Shown piece by piece: positions 7,949 to 16,541 of a stretch of DNA of 64,000 nt. Each line of letters starts with the position of its first letter. Position 1 is the stretch's first letter. The stretch spans positions 310,001 to 374,000 of the forward strand of contig NZ_JAUZQF010000010.1 of NCBI RefSeq assembly GCF_030718205.1, written 5' to 3'. Both the position numbers and the translations under genes were made by a program. The notes under the pieces were generated by a model. The model worked only from the letters and a program-made list of their open reading frames with translations, had not been told where the DNA came from and did not search any database. The DNA comes from Nonomuraea turcica. GTDB lineage: Bacteria > Actinomycetota > Actinomycetes > Streptosporangiales > Streptosporangiaceae.

Positions 7949-10900
7949 ATGCACGACGACAGGAGCCTCGTCGAGGGCCGGATCGACCGCGTGCTCCGGG
8001 AACGCATCGCTCCCGCCGTGTACGCGGAGACGGTGCCGCTCGAGCTGGCCGCCTGGCACGTCCCCGACGAGCCGGTGCCCGTCGCGGAGGCGCTGGCCGC
8101 CGGCTACGAGCCGTTCGAGGTGGGCACGCGCTGGGGACGCCCCTGGTCGACGACGTGGCTGCGCGCCACCGGATCCGTTCCCGAACGGTGGGCGGGACGG
8201 CGCGTGGAGGCCGTCTTCGACCTGGGCTTCGTCGGCGACTGGCCGGGCAGCCAGGCCGAGGCGCTGGTGTACGACCTGACCGGCTGGCCGATCAAGGGCA
8301 TCGAACCGCGCAACCAGTACGTCCCGATCGCCGGGGACCGGGTGGGCCTGCTGCTGGAGATGGCCGCCAACCCCGACATCCTGGCGAACGGCTTCCTCCC
8401 GACCCCTCTGGGCGACAAAGCCACGGCCGGTGACGAGCCGCTCTACCGCCTCGCCCGTGCCGACGTGGCCGTGCTCGACGAGGAGGTCTGGCACCTGCGG
8501 CTGGACGTCGAGGTGCTGCGCGAACTGATGGCCGAGCTGCCGATCGGCGATCCCCGGCGGCACGAGATCCTGCGCGCCTTGGAGCGCAGCATGGACGCCC
8601 TCGACATCCACGACGTGGCCGGCACGGCCGGGGCGGCCCGCGCCTGCCTGACCGGTGTGCTGTCCTCGCCTGCCCACGCCGGCGCCCACACCATCTCGGC
8701 GGCCGGCCATGCGCACATCGACAGCGCCTGGCTGTGGCCGATCCGTGAGACCAAGCGCAAGGCCGCCCGCACCTTCGCCAACGTCACGGCCCTGGCGAAC
8801 GACTATCCGGAGTTCGTCTTCGCCGGGCCGCAGGCGCAGCAGTACGCGTGGGTCAAGGAGCGCCACCCGGAGATCTTCGAGCGCATGCGCAAGGCGGTCG
8901 AGGCCGGGCAGTGGGTGCCGATCGGCGGCATGTGGGTGGAGGCCGACGGCAACCTGCCGGGCGGGGAGTCCATGGCCCGGCAGCTCGTGCACGGCAAACG
9001 CTTCTTCATGGAGGAGTTCGGAGTCGAGTGCCGCGGCGTGTGGCTGCCCGATTCCTTTGGCTACACGGCGGCCTACCCGCAGCTCGCCAGGCTTGCCGGC
9101 ATGGAGTGGTTCCTCACCCAGAAGATTTCCTGGAACCAGACCAACAAGTTCCCGCACCACACCTTCTGGTGGGAGGGCATCGACGGCACCCGCATCTTCA
9201 CCCATTTCCCGCCGGCCGACACCTACAACGGCACGTTCGAGGGCGCTGAGCTGGCGCACGCCGTACGCAACTATGCGGAGAAGGGCGCGGGCACCCGTTC
9301 GCTGCTGCCCTTCGGGCATGGTGACGGGGGCGGCGGCCCCACCCGGGAGATGCTGGAGAAGGCGCGGCGGCTGCGCGACCTGGAGGGCTCCCCCCGCGTG
9401 GTGATCGAGAGCCCGGAGGAGTTCTTCGCCGCCGCCCACGCGGAGCTGCCGGACGCGGCCGTGTGGTCCGGCGAGCTCTACCTGGAGCTGCACCGCGCCA
9501 CCTACACCAGTCAGGCCAGGACGAAGGCCGGCAACCGGCGCAGCGAGCACCTGCTGCGCGAGGCTGAGCTGTGGGCGGCGACCGCCGCGGTGCACGCCGA
9601 CGTCCCCTACCCCTACGCGGAGCTGGACCGGCTGTGGAAGACGGTGCTGCTGCACCAGTTCCACGACATCCTGCCCGGCAGTTCGATCGCCTGGGTCCAT
9701 CGCGAGGCGGAGGTCACCTACGCCCGCGTGCGTGCGGAGCTGGAGGAGATCATCGCCTCGGCCGTCTCCGCCCTGACCGGCGCCGGCGAGGCGACCTGGG
9801 TCTGCAACGCGGCGCCGCGGCCGCGCGCCGAAGTGGTGACCGCTCCCGACGGCTCGGCCGTCTTCGTCGAGGTCCCGGCCTCCGGCATGGTACGCCTCGA
9901 GGCGCCATCGTCCCCTTCCCCGGTCACCACGACCACCGGCGAGACCGGGACGGTGCTCTACAACGGCCTGATCCGCGTCGAGCTGGACGCGGCCGGCCTG
10001 CTCTCGTCAGTCCTCGATGTGGCGGCCCACCGGGAGTTGCTGGCCCCCGGCTCCCGCGGCAACCTGCTGCAACTGCACACCGATCTGCCCAACCAGTGGG
10101 ACGCCTGGGACATCGACGCGCACTATCGCCGCCGGCGCACCGACCTCGACGAGGCGGAGGCGATCACCATCGTCGACGCGGGCCCGCTCGTCGGCGCCGT
10201 ACGCGTCGAGCGCCGCTTCGGGGCGTCCAGGATCGCCCAGACGGTCCGGCTCACGGCGGGCAGTCCCCGGGTGGAGATCGAAACCGAGATCGACTGGCAC
10301 GAGCGGGAGAAGATCCTCAAGGTCGCGTTCCCGCTCGACGTCCATGCCGACCGCTCGGCCGCCGAGATCCAGTTCGGTCACGTGTTCCGGCCCACGCACG
10401 TCAACACGAGCTGGGACATGGCCAGGTTCGAGATCTCCTGCCACCGGTGGGTCCATCTCGGGGAGCCGGGATACGGCGTCGCGCTGGCGAACGACGCCAC
10501 CTACGGCCACGACGTGACCCGTACCACGCGTGCCGACGGCGGCACCACGACCACGGTGCGGCTGAGCCTGGTCCGCGCGCCGCGCTGCCCCGACCCGGAA
10601 GCCGACCAGGGGCGCCATCGGATGACCTACGCGCTCGTCCCCGGCGCCGCCATCGGCGACGCCGTGGCGGCAGGCTACGCGCTGAACCTCCCGCTCCGCG
10701 TGACGAGCGGCGGTGCGGCTCCGACGCCCCCGCCGCTGGTGACACTCGAGGGGACCGCCGCCTGCATCGAGGCGGTCAAGCTCGCCGACGACCAGTCCGG
10801 CGATGTCGTCGTCCGGGTCTACGAGGCGCTCGGCGGGCGGGCCACCACCCGGCTGCGCGCCTCCTTCCCGGTCACCGGCGTGACGATCACCGACCTGCTG

Positions 10901-11002
10901 GAACGTCCCCTGCCAGGAAACGCCGTCACCGTGGAGGCCGACGGCGGCATCCCGATCTCTTTGCGGCCGTTCCAGGTGCTGACCGTGCGGCTGCGCCGCT
11001 GA
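7949..11002 (+). CDS. GH38 alpha-mannosidase
   Basis: Large cytoplasmic alpha-mannosidase, 1017 aa. The catalytic domain begins near residue 245 with AAGHAHIDSAWLWPIRET, whose His and Asp bind zinc. The nucleophile Asp is in WLPDSFGY near residue 365. The middle helical domain and the C-terminal beta-sandwich (QFGHVFRPTHVNTSWDMARFE) are complete. ATG 7949 lies seven bases after the GH4 stop, with GGAAGGA upstream. With the fucosidase across the divergent promoter it suggests degradation of fucosylated mannosides. Confidence 0.92.
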   Translation: MHDDRSLVEGRIDRVLRERIAPAVYAETVPLELAAWHVPDEPVPVAEALAAGYEPFEVGTRWGRPWSTTWLRATGSVPERWAGRRVEAVFDLGFVGDWPGSQAEALVYDLTGWPIKGIEPRNQYVPIAGDRVGLLLEMAANPDILANGFLPTPLGDKATAGDEPLYRLARADVAVLDEEVWHLRLDVEVLRELMAELPIGDPRRHEILRALERSMDALDIHDVAGTAGAARACLTGVLSSPAHAGAHTISAAGHAHIDSAWLWPIRETKRKAARTFANVTALANDYPEFVFAGPQAQQYAWVKERHPEIFERMRKAVEAGQWVPIGGMWVEADGNLPGGESMARQLVHGKRFFMEEFGVECRGVWLPDSFGYTAAYPQLARLAGMEWFLTQKISWNQTNKFPHHTFWWEGIDGTRIFTHFPPADTYNGTFEGAELAHAVRNYAEKGAGTRSLLPFGHGDGGGGPTREMLEKARRLRDLEGSPRVVIESPEEFFAAAHAELPDAAVWSGELYLELHRATYTSQARTKAGNRRSEHLLREAELWAATAAVHADVPYPYAELDRLWKTVLLHQFHDILPGSSIAWVHREAEVTYARVRAELEEIIASAVSALTGAGEATWVCNAAPRPRAEVVTAPDGSAVFVEVPASGMVRLEAPSSPSPVTTTTGETGTVLYNGLIRVELDAAGLLSSVLDVAAHRELLAPGSRGNLLQLHTDLPNQWDAWDIDAHYRRRRTDLDEAEAITIVDAGPLVGAVRVERRFGASRIAQTVRLTAGSPRVEIETEIDWHEREKILKVAFPLDVHADRSAAEIQFGHVFRPTHVNTSWDMARFEISCHRWVHLGEPGYGVALANDATYGHDVTRTTRADGGTTTTVRLSLVRAPRCPDPEADQGRHRMTYALVPGAAIGDAVAAGYALNLPLRVTSGGAAPTPPPLVTLEGTAACIEAVKLADDQSGDVVVRVYEALGGRATTRLRASFPVTGVTITDLLERPLPGNAVTVEADGGIPISLRPFQVLTVRLRR

Positions 11003-11053
11003 GTCCCGTCCAGAAGGGGGACAGTTGCTCGGACTGGCACGCGGCGGTGCGGG

Positions 11054-11575
11054 TCAGAGTTGCCAGTCGCAGACGTAACTGGCTCTGGCGGCGTGCCACT
11101 TGCTCAGCCCCGGCATCTCGCTGTCCACCGTGTCGGCAAATTCCTCCGACACGTCAGGCTCCTGCGGCGAGGGATCGACCTCTACCGTCTGGGCGCCCCA
11201 CCACCGCTCCACACGTACCGGGATCGGCCAGTCCTCGCTGGTGATGTTGTCGCAGTCGGTCACCTGGTAGACGAGCTCCACCTGCACCCGCTCGCCCGCT
11301 TCCAGCTCGAGCGGGAACCGCGGCCCGTCCGCCTCGATCAGCCGCATGAACGAGCTGCTGTGTCCCACCTGCGTGACCTGCACCGACGTCCAGCCGTCAT
11401 TCCTGATGGCGAAGCGCATGCTGACGGTTCGCTTTGCGGCGTCGGACCAGCCGCCACCCGATTCCACCGTGTCCGCCAGGAGCCGGGCTACCGGGAACCC
11501 CGCGGCCCAGGCGAGGGGCACCGCGATCAGCGCGAGCGCCAGCGCCGCCGCCGGCAGCACCCACGGTAACTTCAC
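11054..11575 (-). CDS. Hypothetical secreted or membrane-anchored protein
   Basis: Unrecognised 173 aa protein. The GTG at 11575 follows a G-rich ribosome site and starts directly with a hydrophobic segment (LPWVLPAAALALALIAVPLAW), a signal peptide or N-terminal anchor. The remainder is a small beta-rich domain (MRFAIRNDGWTSVQVTQVG, FPLELEAGERVQVELVYQV) with Cys in TDCDN and YVCDW that could form a disulfide. An upstream TTG at 11611 is the alternative start. It converges with the mannosidase gene, whose stop lies 51 bases away. The beta pattern resembles extracellular domains of unknown function. Confidence 0.6.
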   Translation of the reverse strand: MKLPWVLPAAALALALIAVPLAWAAGFPVARLLADTVESGGGWSDAAKRTVSMRFAIRNDGWTSVQVTQVGHSSSFMRLIEADGPRFPLELEAGERVQVELVYQVTDCDNITSEDWPIPVRVERWWGAQTVEVDPSPQEPDVSEEFADTVDSEMPGLSKWHAARASYVCDWQL

Positions 11576-11920
11576 CGCGCACCCCCGAACGCCTGGCTGG
11601 ATGTTGCGCAACCTTGAGATCGTCTCATGCAGTGCCGATCCCGAGAAAGGCCCGAATGGTACGTGTGGAACGACGCGCGCGATGGCGAGGGCGGCGTTGT
11701 GATGCGCTACGGGCCAAGGCCCACGTCCCGCCTCGTCCCCGGCGACACACCCACACAGGACCCACTCCCACCGACACTTGCCGCTTAACCTGCAGAAACA
11801 GGGTTACGCGAAGATCGACTCATACACGCGTCGTGGACGTGACCTGGAGCACGTTGCCTGATGTGAGCAGGGTCTCTGGCGGCTGTATCCGTCGGCGAAC
11901 GAAATTGGGGGGACAGGACC
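11576..11920. other. Intergenic region upstream of the capA-like gene
   Basis: About 345 bases between divergent genes. No convincing gene, RNA or long repeat was seen. It should contain promoters for both neighbours. The run GGGGGGACAGGACC just before 11921 provides the ribosome site for the TTG start of the capA-like gene. Confidence 0.5.
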
Positions 11921-14461
11921 TTGACCTCGGCCGTATTCGGTGGTCGCGTGCGTGTCGCGCTGACCGTGTTCGGTGTCGTCTTGGCGCTTGTGGCTGTCGT
12001 GGCCGGACTGGGTTATGTCCTGAACCATGACGGTGGCTGCATGGGGTGCAGACGGGCCACCGGCGATGTTTTCACTACGCGGCTGCGAGTGGTGGATGAG
12101 GCAGGTCGTCCGGTGGCCAGAGCCACTGTCGAACTGCACCCGTCTGCTGGTTCCGGGGGTTCGCCGTATCGACTGGTGACAGGTCAGGATGGGATAGCGC
12201 ATACGCCGAGATTGTCCGGACCGACTGTGGCGGTGGTGGGCAAAGCTCGCCATCTGCCCGAGCCGGTGCCGCTCGGCTGGTCGGATGCGGGGCGTGAGGT
12301 TCGGGTGCGTCTGATGGCCCGGCTGCGGAACCGGTTGGTCATGCATTCGGCAGGCGATGTGATGTTCGGGCGCCGGTACGAGACGCCACCAGCCGGGCAC
12401 GACCGTCATCAGCACGGAGGGCCGCCCCCTGATCCCGGCCAGACACCGCTCGTGCCTCGCTGGGACGCTGCGGACGGAGCCCGCCGGGTGGTGTCCTCGA
12501 TCGCCCCGGTCTTCCGCGCCGCCGACCTGCGGACCGTCAACCTGGAGACCGTGCTCAGCGACCGTCCGGCCGGCAACGCCTACCCCGGCAAGCGGTACGT
12601 GCTGAGGTCGGCGACGGCGAGCGTGGCGGGCCTGCGCGCCCTGGGTGTGGACGTGGCGGTGCTTGCCAACAATCACACCCGCGACTTCCTGGACGGCGGT
12701 GTGGCCGACACCCGGGCCGCACTGGCCAAGGCGGGGGTGGCCGCGGTCGGTGCCGGGCCGGATCCGCAGCAGGCCGCCGTGCCGTATCTCCGTCGGGTGG
12801 CAGGCGTCGACGTGGCGATGGTCGCCTACACCAGCGTCGACGGGTCGTTCGTCAACGACCACTATCCGCACGGTCCGGCCGTGGGCGATACGTCCGCGAA
12901 GGCCGGCTGGCAGACCAGGCCCCGGCTGTGGGGCTTTTCCGGCGGTGGCGTGACGATACCGCAGCGGCCTCGGCGCATCGGCGACGCTTGGCAAGCTTAC
13001 CGTGACATGGAACCGCGTCTGGTTCCCCGGACGGCGGCCGCAGTGTGGGCATCGCTGCAGAAGGTGTACCCGGAGTTGCAGGACTGGGTCGCCCGCCGCG
13101 GCCACGGCGGCCCCGCCATGTGGGACCCACGCACATCTCTGGAGCAGGTCCGCCGGCTGGCCCGCCAGGCCAAGCTTGTCGTGGTGCAGTGCCACTCCGG
13201 ATTCCAGTTCCAGGACGCCTCGTCGGAAAATCTGCGTGCGATGGCGCGGCAGGCCATCGACGCCGGCGCCGACATCGTCATCGCGCATCATCCGCACGTG
13301 CTGCAGGGGATGGAGTGGTACAAGGGCCGCCTGATCGCCTACAGCCTCGGCAACTTCGCGTTCGACCAGAACTTCCACGCCACGTTCCCCAGCACGATCC
13401 TGCGCACGGTTTGGGACGGCGATCGTCTTGTCCAAGCGCGTGCGATCCCGGTCGAACTGGTCGGCTACCGCCCGGTCCCAGTGGTGGACGCGGCCGCCGC
13501 GCGGGCGGTGGGCAGGCTCGCCGAACGCAGCGAGCTCTCCGCGGTGGCGACCCGCGACGCGTCCGGGGCGGTCCGGAAGTTCCCACGGACTCGGGACGCC
13601 CACAGCCGCCCAGCAAGCTTCGTGCTCGAACACAACACCGCGCGTATCACCGCCGACCCGCCGGTGCCCACTGTCCAGCGCGTCACCGTGACCGCGGGCG
13701 GCGTGGACCGGCTGCCGGCCGACACGCTGTCGCGTGCCCAAGCCCCTGTGCCGTCCGGTATCGAGATGGGGCGTGACCTGTTCGGCTGGGGCGGCTTCGA
13801 GGACGAGACAGCCGACCCAGCCGTTGCCCCCGGGGGACCGCCACCGGTCCACTGGCAGGCGAGATCCAGCGCGAGGGTGGTGACCGGGGACGCGGCGATG
13901 GGACGGCGCTTCCTACGGTTGTCGGCCGGCGGCGGCGGCACCGCGCTGATCCGCCCGGTCGCACGCGTGCCGCTGCCGCGACACCACCTCTACCAGACGG
14001 TGGCAGGCGAAGCGGTACCGGCTGACGCCGAACCGGCCTACTCGCTACGCGCTATGGTCCGCCGTTCCCAGGGCGCAAGCCCGTTCGCCCGCCTCACCGC
14101 GTATCACTTCGATGACACCGATCCCACCGAAGACCCCGAGTCGACGCAGCTGAAGACCCTTGAACGTCCCATCGACGTTCCGGCCGACGAACGCTGGCAC
14201 CAGATCAACATCGACATTCCCGCGCGATACCTCGACAAGGGAAACCTGCGAGGCAACGCGGCGATGCTATATCTGGGGATGAAGCAGTCCTCCGACGGCG
14301 CGGGCCGGGCCGACTTCGACGATGTCGAACTGGTGGAATGGCGCCGCCCCGACGGCGGTGGAGACTTCACGCGCTACGACCTGGTACGCAATTCTACTAG
14401 CCGCCCCCAAGAACTATCCCTGCAATCGTTCAGGCTCACGGCCGGGGTCCCGGGCGACTGA
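11921..14461 (+). CDS. CapA-family (PGA_cap) metallophosphatase-like membrane protein
   Basis: Extracellular protein of 846 aa with an N-terminal membrane anchor (ALTVFGVVLALVAVVAGLGYVL). A transthyretin/Ig-like domain follows (RLRVVDEAGRPVARATVELHP, residues about 50-120). The CapA/PgsA metallophosphatase domain covers residues about 138-500: HSAGDVMFGRRYE, TVNLETVLSD, VLANNHTRDFL, HSGFQF, IAHHPHVLQGME, YSLGNFAFDQ. The C-terminal third looks beta-sandwich-like and may bind glycan. The start is TTG with a strong G-rich ribosome site. CapA proteins are linked to poly-gamma-glutamate or capsule synthesis, but no synthase genes lie nearby. The size is large for the family because of the extra domains. 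Confidence 0.83.
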   Translation: MTSAVFGGRVRVALTVFGVVLALVAVVAGLGYVLNHDGGCMGCRRATGDVFTTRLRVVDEAGRPVARATVELHPSAGSGGSPYRLVTGQDGIAHTPRLSGPTVAVVGKARHLPEPVPLGWSDAGREVRVRLMARLRNRLVMHSAGDVMFGRRYETPPAGHDRHQHGGPPPDPGQTPLVPRWDAADGARRVVSSIAPVFRAADLRTVNLETVLSDRPAGNAYPGKRYVLRSATASVAGLRALGVDVAVLANNHTRDFLDGGVADTRAALAKAGVAAVGAGPDPQQAAVPYLRRVAGVDVAMVAYTSVDGSFVNDHYPHGPAVGDTSAKAGWQTRPRLWGFSGGGVTIPQRPRRIGDAWQAYRDMEPRLVPRTAAAVWASLQKVYPELQDWVARRGHGGPAMWDPRTSLEQVRRLARQAKLVVVQCHSGFQFQDASSENLRAMARQAIDAGADIVIAHHPHVLQGMEWYKGRLIAYSLGNFAFDQNFHATFPSTILRTVWDGDRLVQARAIPVELVGYRPVPVVDAAAARAVGRLAERSELSAVATRDASGAVRKFPRTRDAHSRPASFVLEHNTARITADPPVPTVQRVTVTAGGVDRLPADTLSRAQAPVPSGIEMGRDLFGWGGFEDETADPAVAPGGPPPVHWQARSSARVVTGDAAMGRRFLRLSAGGGGTALIRPVARVPLPRHHLYQTVAGEAVPADAEPAYSLRAMVRRSQGASPFARLTAYHFDDTDPTEDPESTQLKTLERPIDVPADERWHQINIDIPARYLDKGNLRGNAAMLYLGMKQSSDGAGRADFDDVELVEWRRPDGGGDFTRYDLVRNSTSRPQELSLQSFRLTAGVPGD

Positions 14462-14759
14462 CCTCCATGCTAACGAGAATCTGCAGGGGTTCGCCAAAAT
14501 GGCCGGCCTCGGCGATGCCGGCCACGATCATCTGCCCTCGTAGTCCGCGATGGCATCAAGGACCGCCTCGTGGGTGGCCTTGCCAGCGCTGCTCGCCGGG
14601 ATACGCCAGCGGAATAGGCTAGACGGGTCCAGCGTCAGGGCGTCGGAGTCGAGGTGCCAGAGTCCCCCGCTGCTGGGTCACGTAACAGAGGGCGGACCCG
14701 GAGTCGCCGCGGATGGTGTGCCCGCTTTCTCCTGCGGGGAGCGCGGCTCAATCCCGGGC

Positions 14760-14865
14760 AGCAGTGGCCGCGTCCCCCGCAGCCCAGCGTCCCGGAACCC
14801 CGTGATCCTGCCCGGCCGCCCGTACACGATCACCCGGATGCCCCGGCACAGCCGGTCTGCGCACG
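14760..14865 (-). pseudogene. Remnant of a small mobile-element-associated gene (copy 1)
   Basis: A short coding-like fragment reads RLCRGIRVIVYGRPG then RITGFRDAGLRG on the minus strand, without start or credible upstream frame. Its DNA CGTAcACGATCAcCCGG (14821-14837) recurs with two changes at 15274-15290 inside the next remnant. Together the two pieces look like diverged copies of one small gene, split around the EF-hand gene. Function is unknown. The rest of 14462-15038 shows no gene that can be supported. Confidence 0.4.
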
Positions 14866-15038
14866 TTTGTGCGAACAGGCGGTGGCGGTTGGCTCGATTG
14901 ACTTCCTGCCGATGCGGATCCGGGATGGGCGCCGCGACCGGCGTCTTTCTGCCCGTCACCCCTCGCCTGGGGTACAAGCTCGTGCTTCGATGTTGCCTTG
15001 TCCGCAGATCGCATGAATCGCACGATGAGAGGTCACCC

Positions 15039-15257
15039 ATGCCGAATCTTGACGACCCGACCGCCACGTTCCAGGAGTTCGACCGCGACGGGGACGGATA
15101 CATCACGCGCGAGGAATTCGCGCTCGCCATGAACACGCGCGGCGAGGAGGTCACCGCCGCCGAGCTCGACTCGATCTTCAAGGCCTCGGACGAGCACGAT
15201 GGGGACGTGGACGGGCACATCTCGTTCGCGGAGTTCTTGGTGGCCTGGAACAAGTGA
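15039..15257 (+). CDS. Small EF-hand calcium-binding protein
   Basis: Cytosolic 72 aa protein made of one EF-hand pair. Loop 1 is DRDGDGYITREE (residues about 15-26) and loop 2 is DGDVDGHISFAE (residues about 54-65). Both have acidic residues at positions 1, 3, 5 and 12 and Gly at 6, so both should bind Ca2+. The ribosome site GAGAGG precedes ATG 15039 by about seven bases. A longer frame from 14550 lacks coding character. It resembles small actinobacterial calerythrin-like buffers or sensors. It stands alone between decayed mobile-element fragments. Confidence 0.85.
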   Translation: MPNLDDPTATFQEFDRDGDGYITREEFALAMNTRGEEVTAAELDSIFKASDEHDGDVDGHISFAEFLVAWNK

Positions 15258-15540
15258 CGGGGCGCTTGCCTACCGTAAACGATCATCCGGTCGCACCGGT
15301 AGGCAGGCACCCGGTAGTACCGGCGCACATACTCTGCCGCGGACTCGCTGTCCCAGCCCTCCCGCCAGTACCTCGCGCGTGCGCGCGCGTTAGCCTCCCG
15401 AAACGCTTTGCCGCTTCCAGCGAGGTGATCAAATTCTCGAGGCTACGTACGAGCCCCTTGCTCTCTCTCCCGAGGTCGACGGCGAGAGCGGCCAGGTCGC
15501 CGATGTCGGACCCGGTCGCCTTGGGTCGAACTCGACCTGC
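15258..15540 (-). pseudogene. Frameshifted remnant of a small element-encoded gene (copy 2)
   Basis: Coding-like peptide is spread over two frames. The first part reads DIGDLAALAVDLGRESK, LVRSLENLITSLEAAKRF. After a frame change near 15405 it continues REANARARARYWREGW then AAEYVRRYYRVPAYRCDRM and IVYGRQ. Each piece has natural helical or basic character while the other frames do not, which indicates a broken gene. It ends against the EF-hand gene. It shares a 17-base motif with the fragment at 14760-14865. It lies downstream of the integrase remnant, so it was probably part of the same integrated element. Confidence 0.5.
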
Positions 15541-15686
15541 TGCAGACGCCATGCTCGGAGCACTAAGCGCAGAGTCTCCAGTTCCTGGTGGGCTCGCCAA
15601 AGGGCTTCGCGCAGCCGTCTGACCTGGTAGGAGAGGGTGCCGTCTTTCTTCTTCCGGTAGTCGATGCCTTCGGCTCGCTTTGCCAC
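15540..15686 (-). pseudogene. Integrase (tyrosine recombinase) N-terminal remnant
   Basis: A GTG at 15686 opens a frame reading AKRAEGIDYRKKKDGTLSYQVR, which resembles the extreme N-terminal arm-binding segment of phage-type integrases (a basic Y/R-K-K-D-G pattern followed by YQVR). The rest of the recombinase, including the R-H-R-Y catalytic residues, is absent. The frame runs into unrelated helical sequence (LREALWRAHQELETLRLVLRAW). The remnant starts about 160 bases beyond the 3' end of ssrA, a common integration target, and points away from it. Confidence 0.5.
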
Positions 15687-15792
15687 GGAACCATCTGTGT
15701 CCCTGCGTCTGAGGCGGTTCCGCGAACGTAGGCAACGACCAGGGCTTACGTCCCCGTCCAATGGTCCGTGCGTCCACGGTGCGTGCACGAAC

Positions 15793-15841
15793 AAAAAACC
15801 GCCCCTGGCCTGTCGATGTTTCGACAGGTCCGAGGCGGTTT
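15793..15841 (-). terminator. Rho-independent terminator of ssrA
   Basis: On the minus strand a GC-rich hairpin (outer stem AAACCGCC with GGCGGTTT, inner stem CCTGTCGA with TCGACAGG) ends in a run of six T. It begins four bases after the CCA end of tmRNA. The outer arms are 15834-15841 and 15796-15803. Confidence 0.85.
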
Positions 15842-15845
15842 AATC

Positions 15846-16229
15846 TGGTGGAGGTGGCGGGAATCGAACCCGCGTCCTTCAACCCCAAGTCAGGGCTTCT
15901 CCGGGCGCAGCCTGCTGTGCTTTTCTCGGCCCCGGCGATCACGCAGGCGAGTCGCCGACGGGCCCAGCCACTGTTTGGTTTCCCGATCTCCCCCGTGGCC
16001 GGGTTGATCGGTTGAGCCTTCTAGCGATGCCAGATCCCGGGCCGAAGGCACTCCCGGGCTGACAGTGGTTTCGCTGCTTAGGCAGCGAGGGCCAGGGAGT
16101 CCCTGGCCGCCACAGTGCTCTTGGAATTGGCACTTGTTGTTTGCGGTCACAGGATTAACGAGGTTATGTCCGCAGTCCTCGGCCCGCTTCACCTGGCTTG
16201 CAAAGTCGAAGTCGAAGCCAGTCACCCCC
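15846..16229 (-). ncRNA. ssrA: tmRNA (transfer-messenger RNA)
   Basis: Rescues stalled ribosomes with SmpB. The 384-nt RNA begins GGGGGTG (16229-16223), which pairs with CACCTCC (15856-15850) to form the acceptor stem, followed by discriminator A and an encoded CCA. The T-arm GGTTCGATTCC is intact. The internal frame starts at GCC (16131), after AAGT, and ends at TAA (16080-16078). It encodes the tag ANSKSTVAARDSLALAA, whose LALAA end is the usual protease signal. The gene lies downstream of smpB on the same strand and has its own terminator. The tRNA-like 3' end is a candidate attachment site for the decayed element beyond it. Confidence 0.95.
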
Positions 16230-16541
16230 TGTGCAGTTGTCAACACGCCCTCCGCGGAAGGCGCACAACATGAATCTACAGGGGACAACGCCCTCAACGC
16301 CAACTTAATTCCCCATGGCGAAACCCCCGGGAGAGTGGCACAGCAGCTCGCGCTCCCGGGGGCCGACCGGCAGGGTCGAGCCGGTCCGGACGGCAGGACT
16401 TCCCCCGAGATGAAGTCCTGATCTCATCACGGCGACTGGATCCGCAACCCCCCGAGCGGGCCCAGTCACTCAGTAAGACGCCACCGCGACCCTGGATGGT
16501 TGCTCAGCGTCGCGACATTTTCACGATGAGCTCACCACGGC
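16230..16541. other. Intergenic region with a hairpin downstream of the PBP-like gene
   Basis: About 310 bases separate the PBP-like gene from ssrA. A 10-bp inverted repeat (CCCCCGGGAG at 16324-16333 and CTCCCGGGGG at 16353-16362) is followed on the minus strand by GTTTCG. It may end the upstream transcript. The ssrA promoter should lie between about 16235 and 16320, but no clear -35/-10 pair was found. Confidence 0.45.

Noticed and set aside
11777-11860. Short plus-strand frame reading LNLQKQGYAKIDSYTRRG
   Set aside because: It looks slightly protein-like but has no start, no ribosome site and no extension, and may be promoter-region sequence.
11804-13852. 682-codon minus-strand frame opposite the capA-like gene
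   Set aside because: It is a shadow of the plus-strand CapA domain, whose motifs are unmistakable in the other frame.
15846-15920. tRNA-like sequence with T-arm and CCA end
   Set aside because: It is the 3' domain of tmRNA, not a separate tRNA gene; it lacks an anticodon arm.
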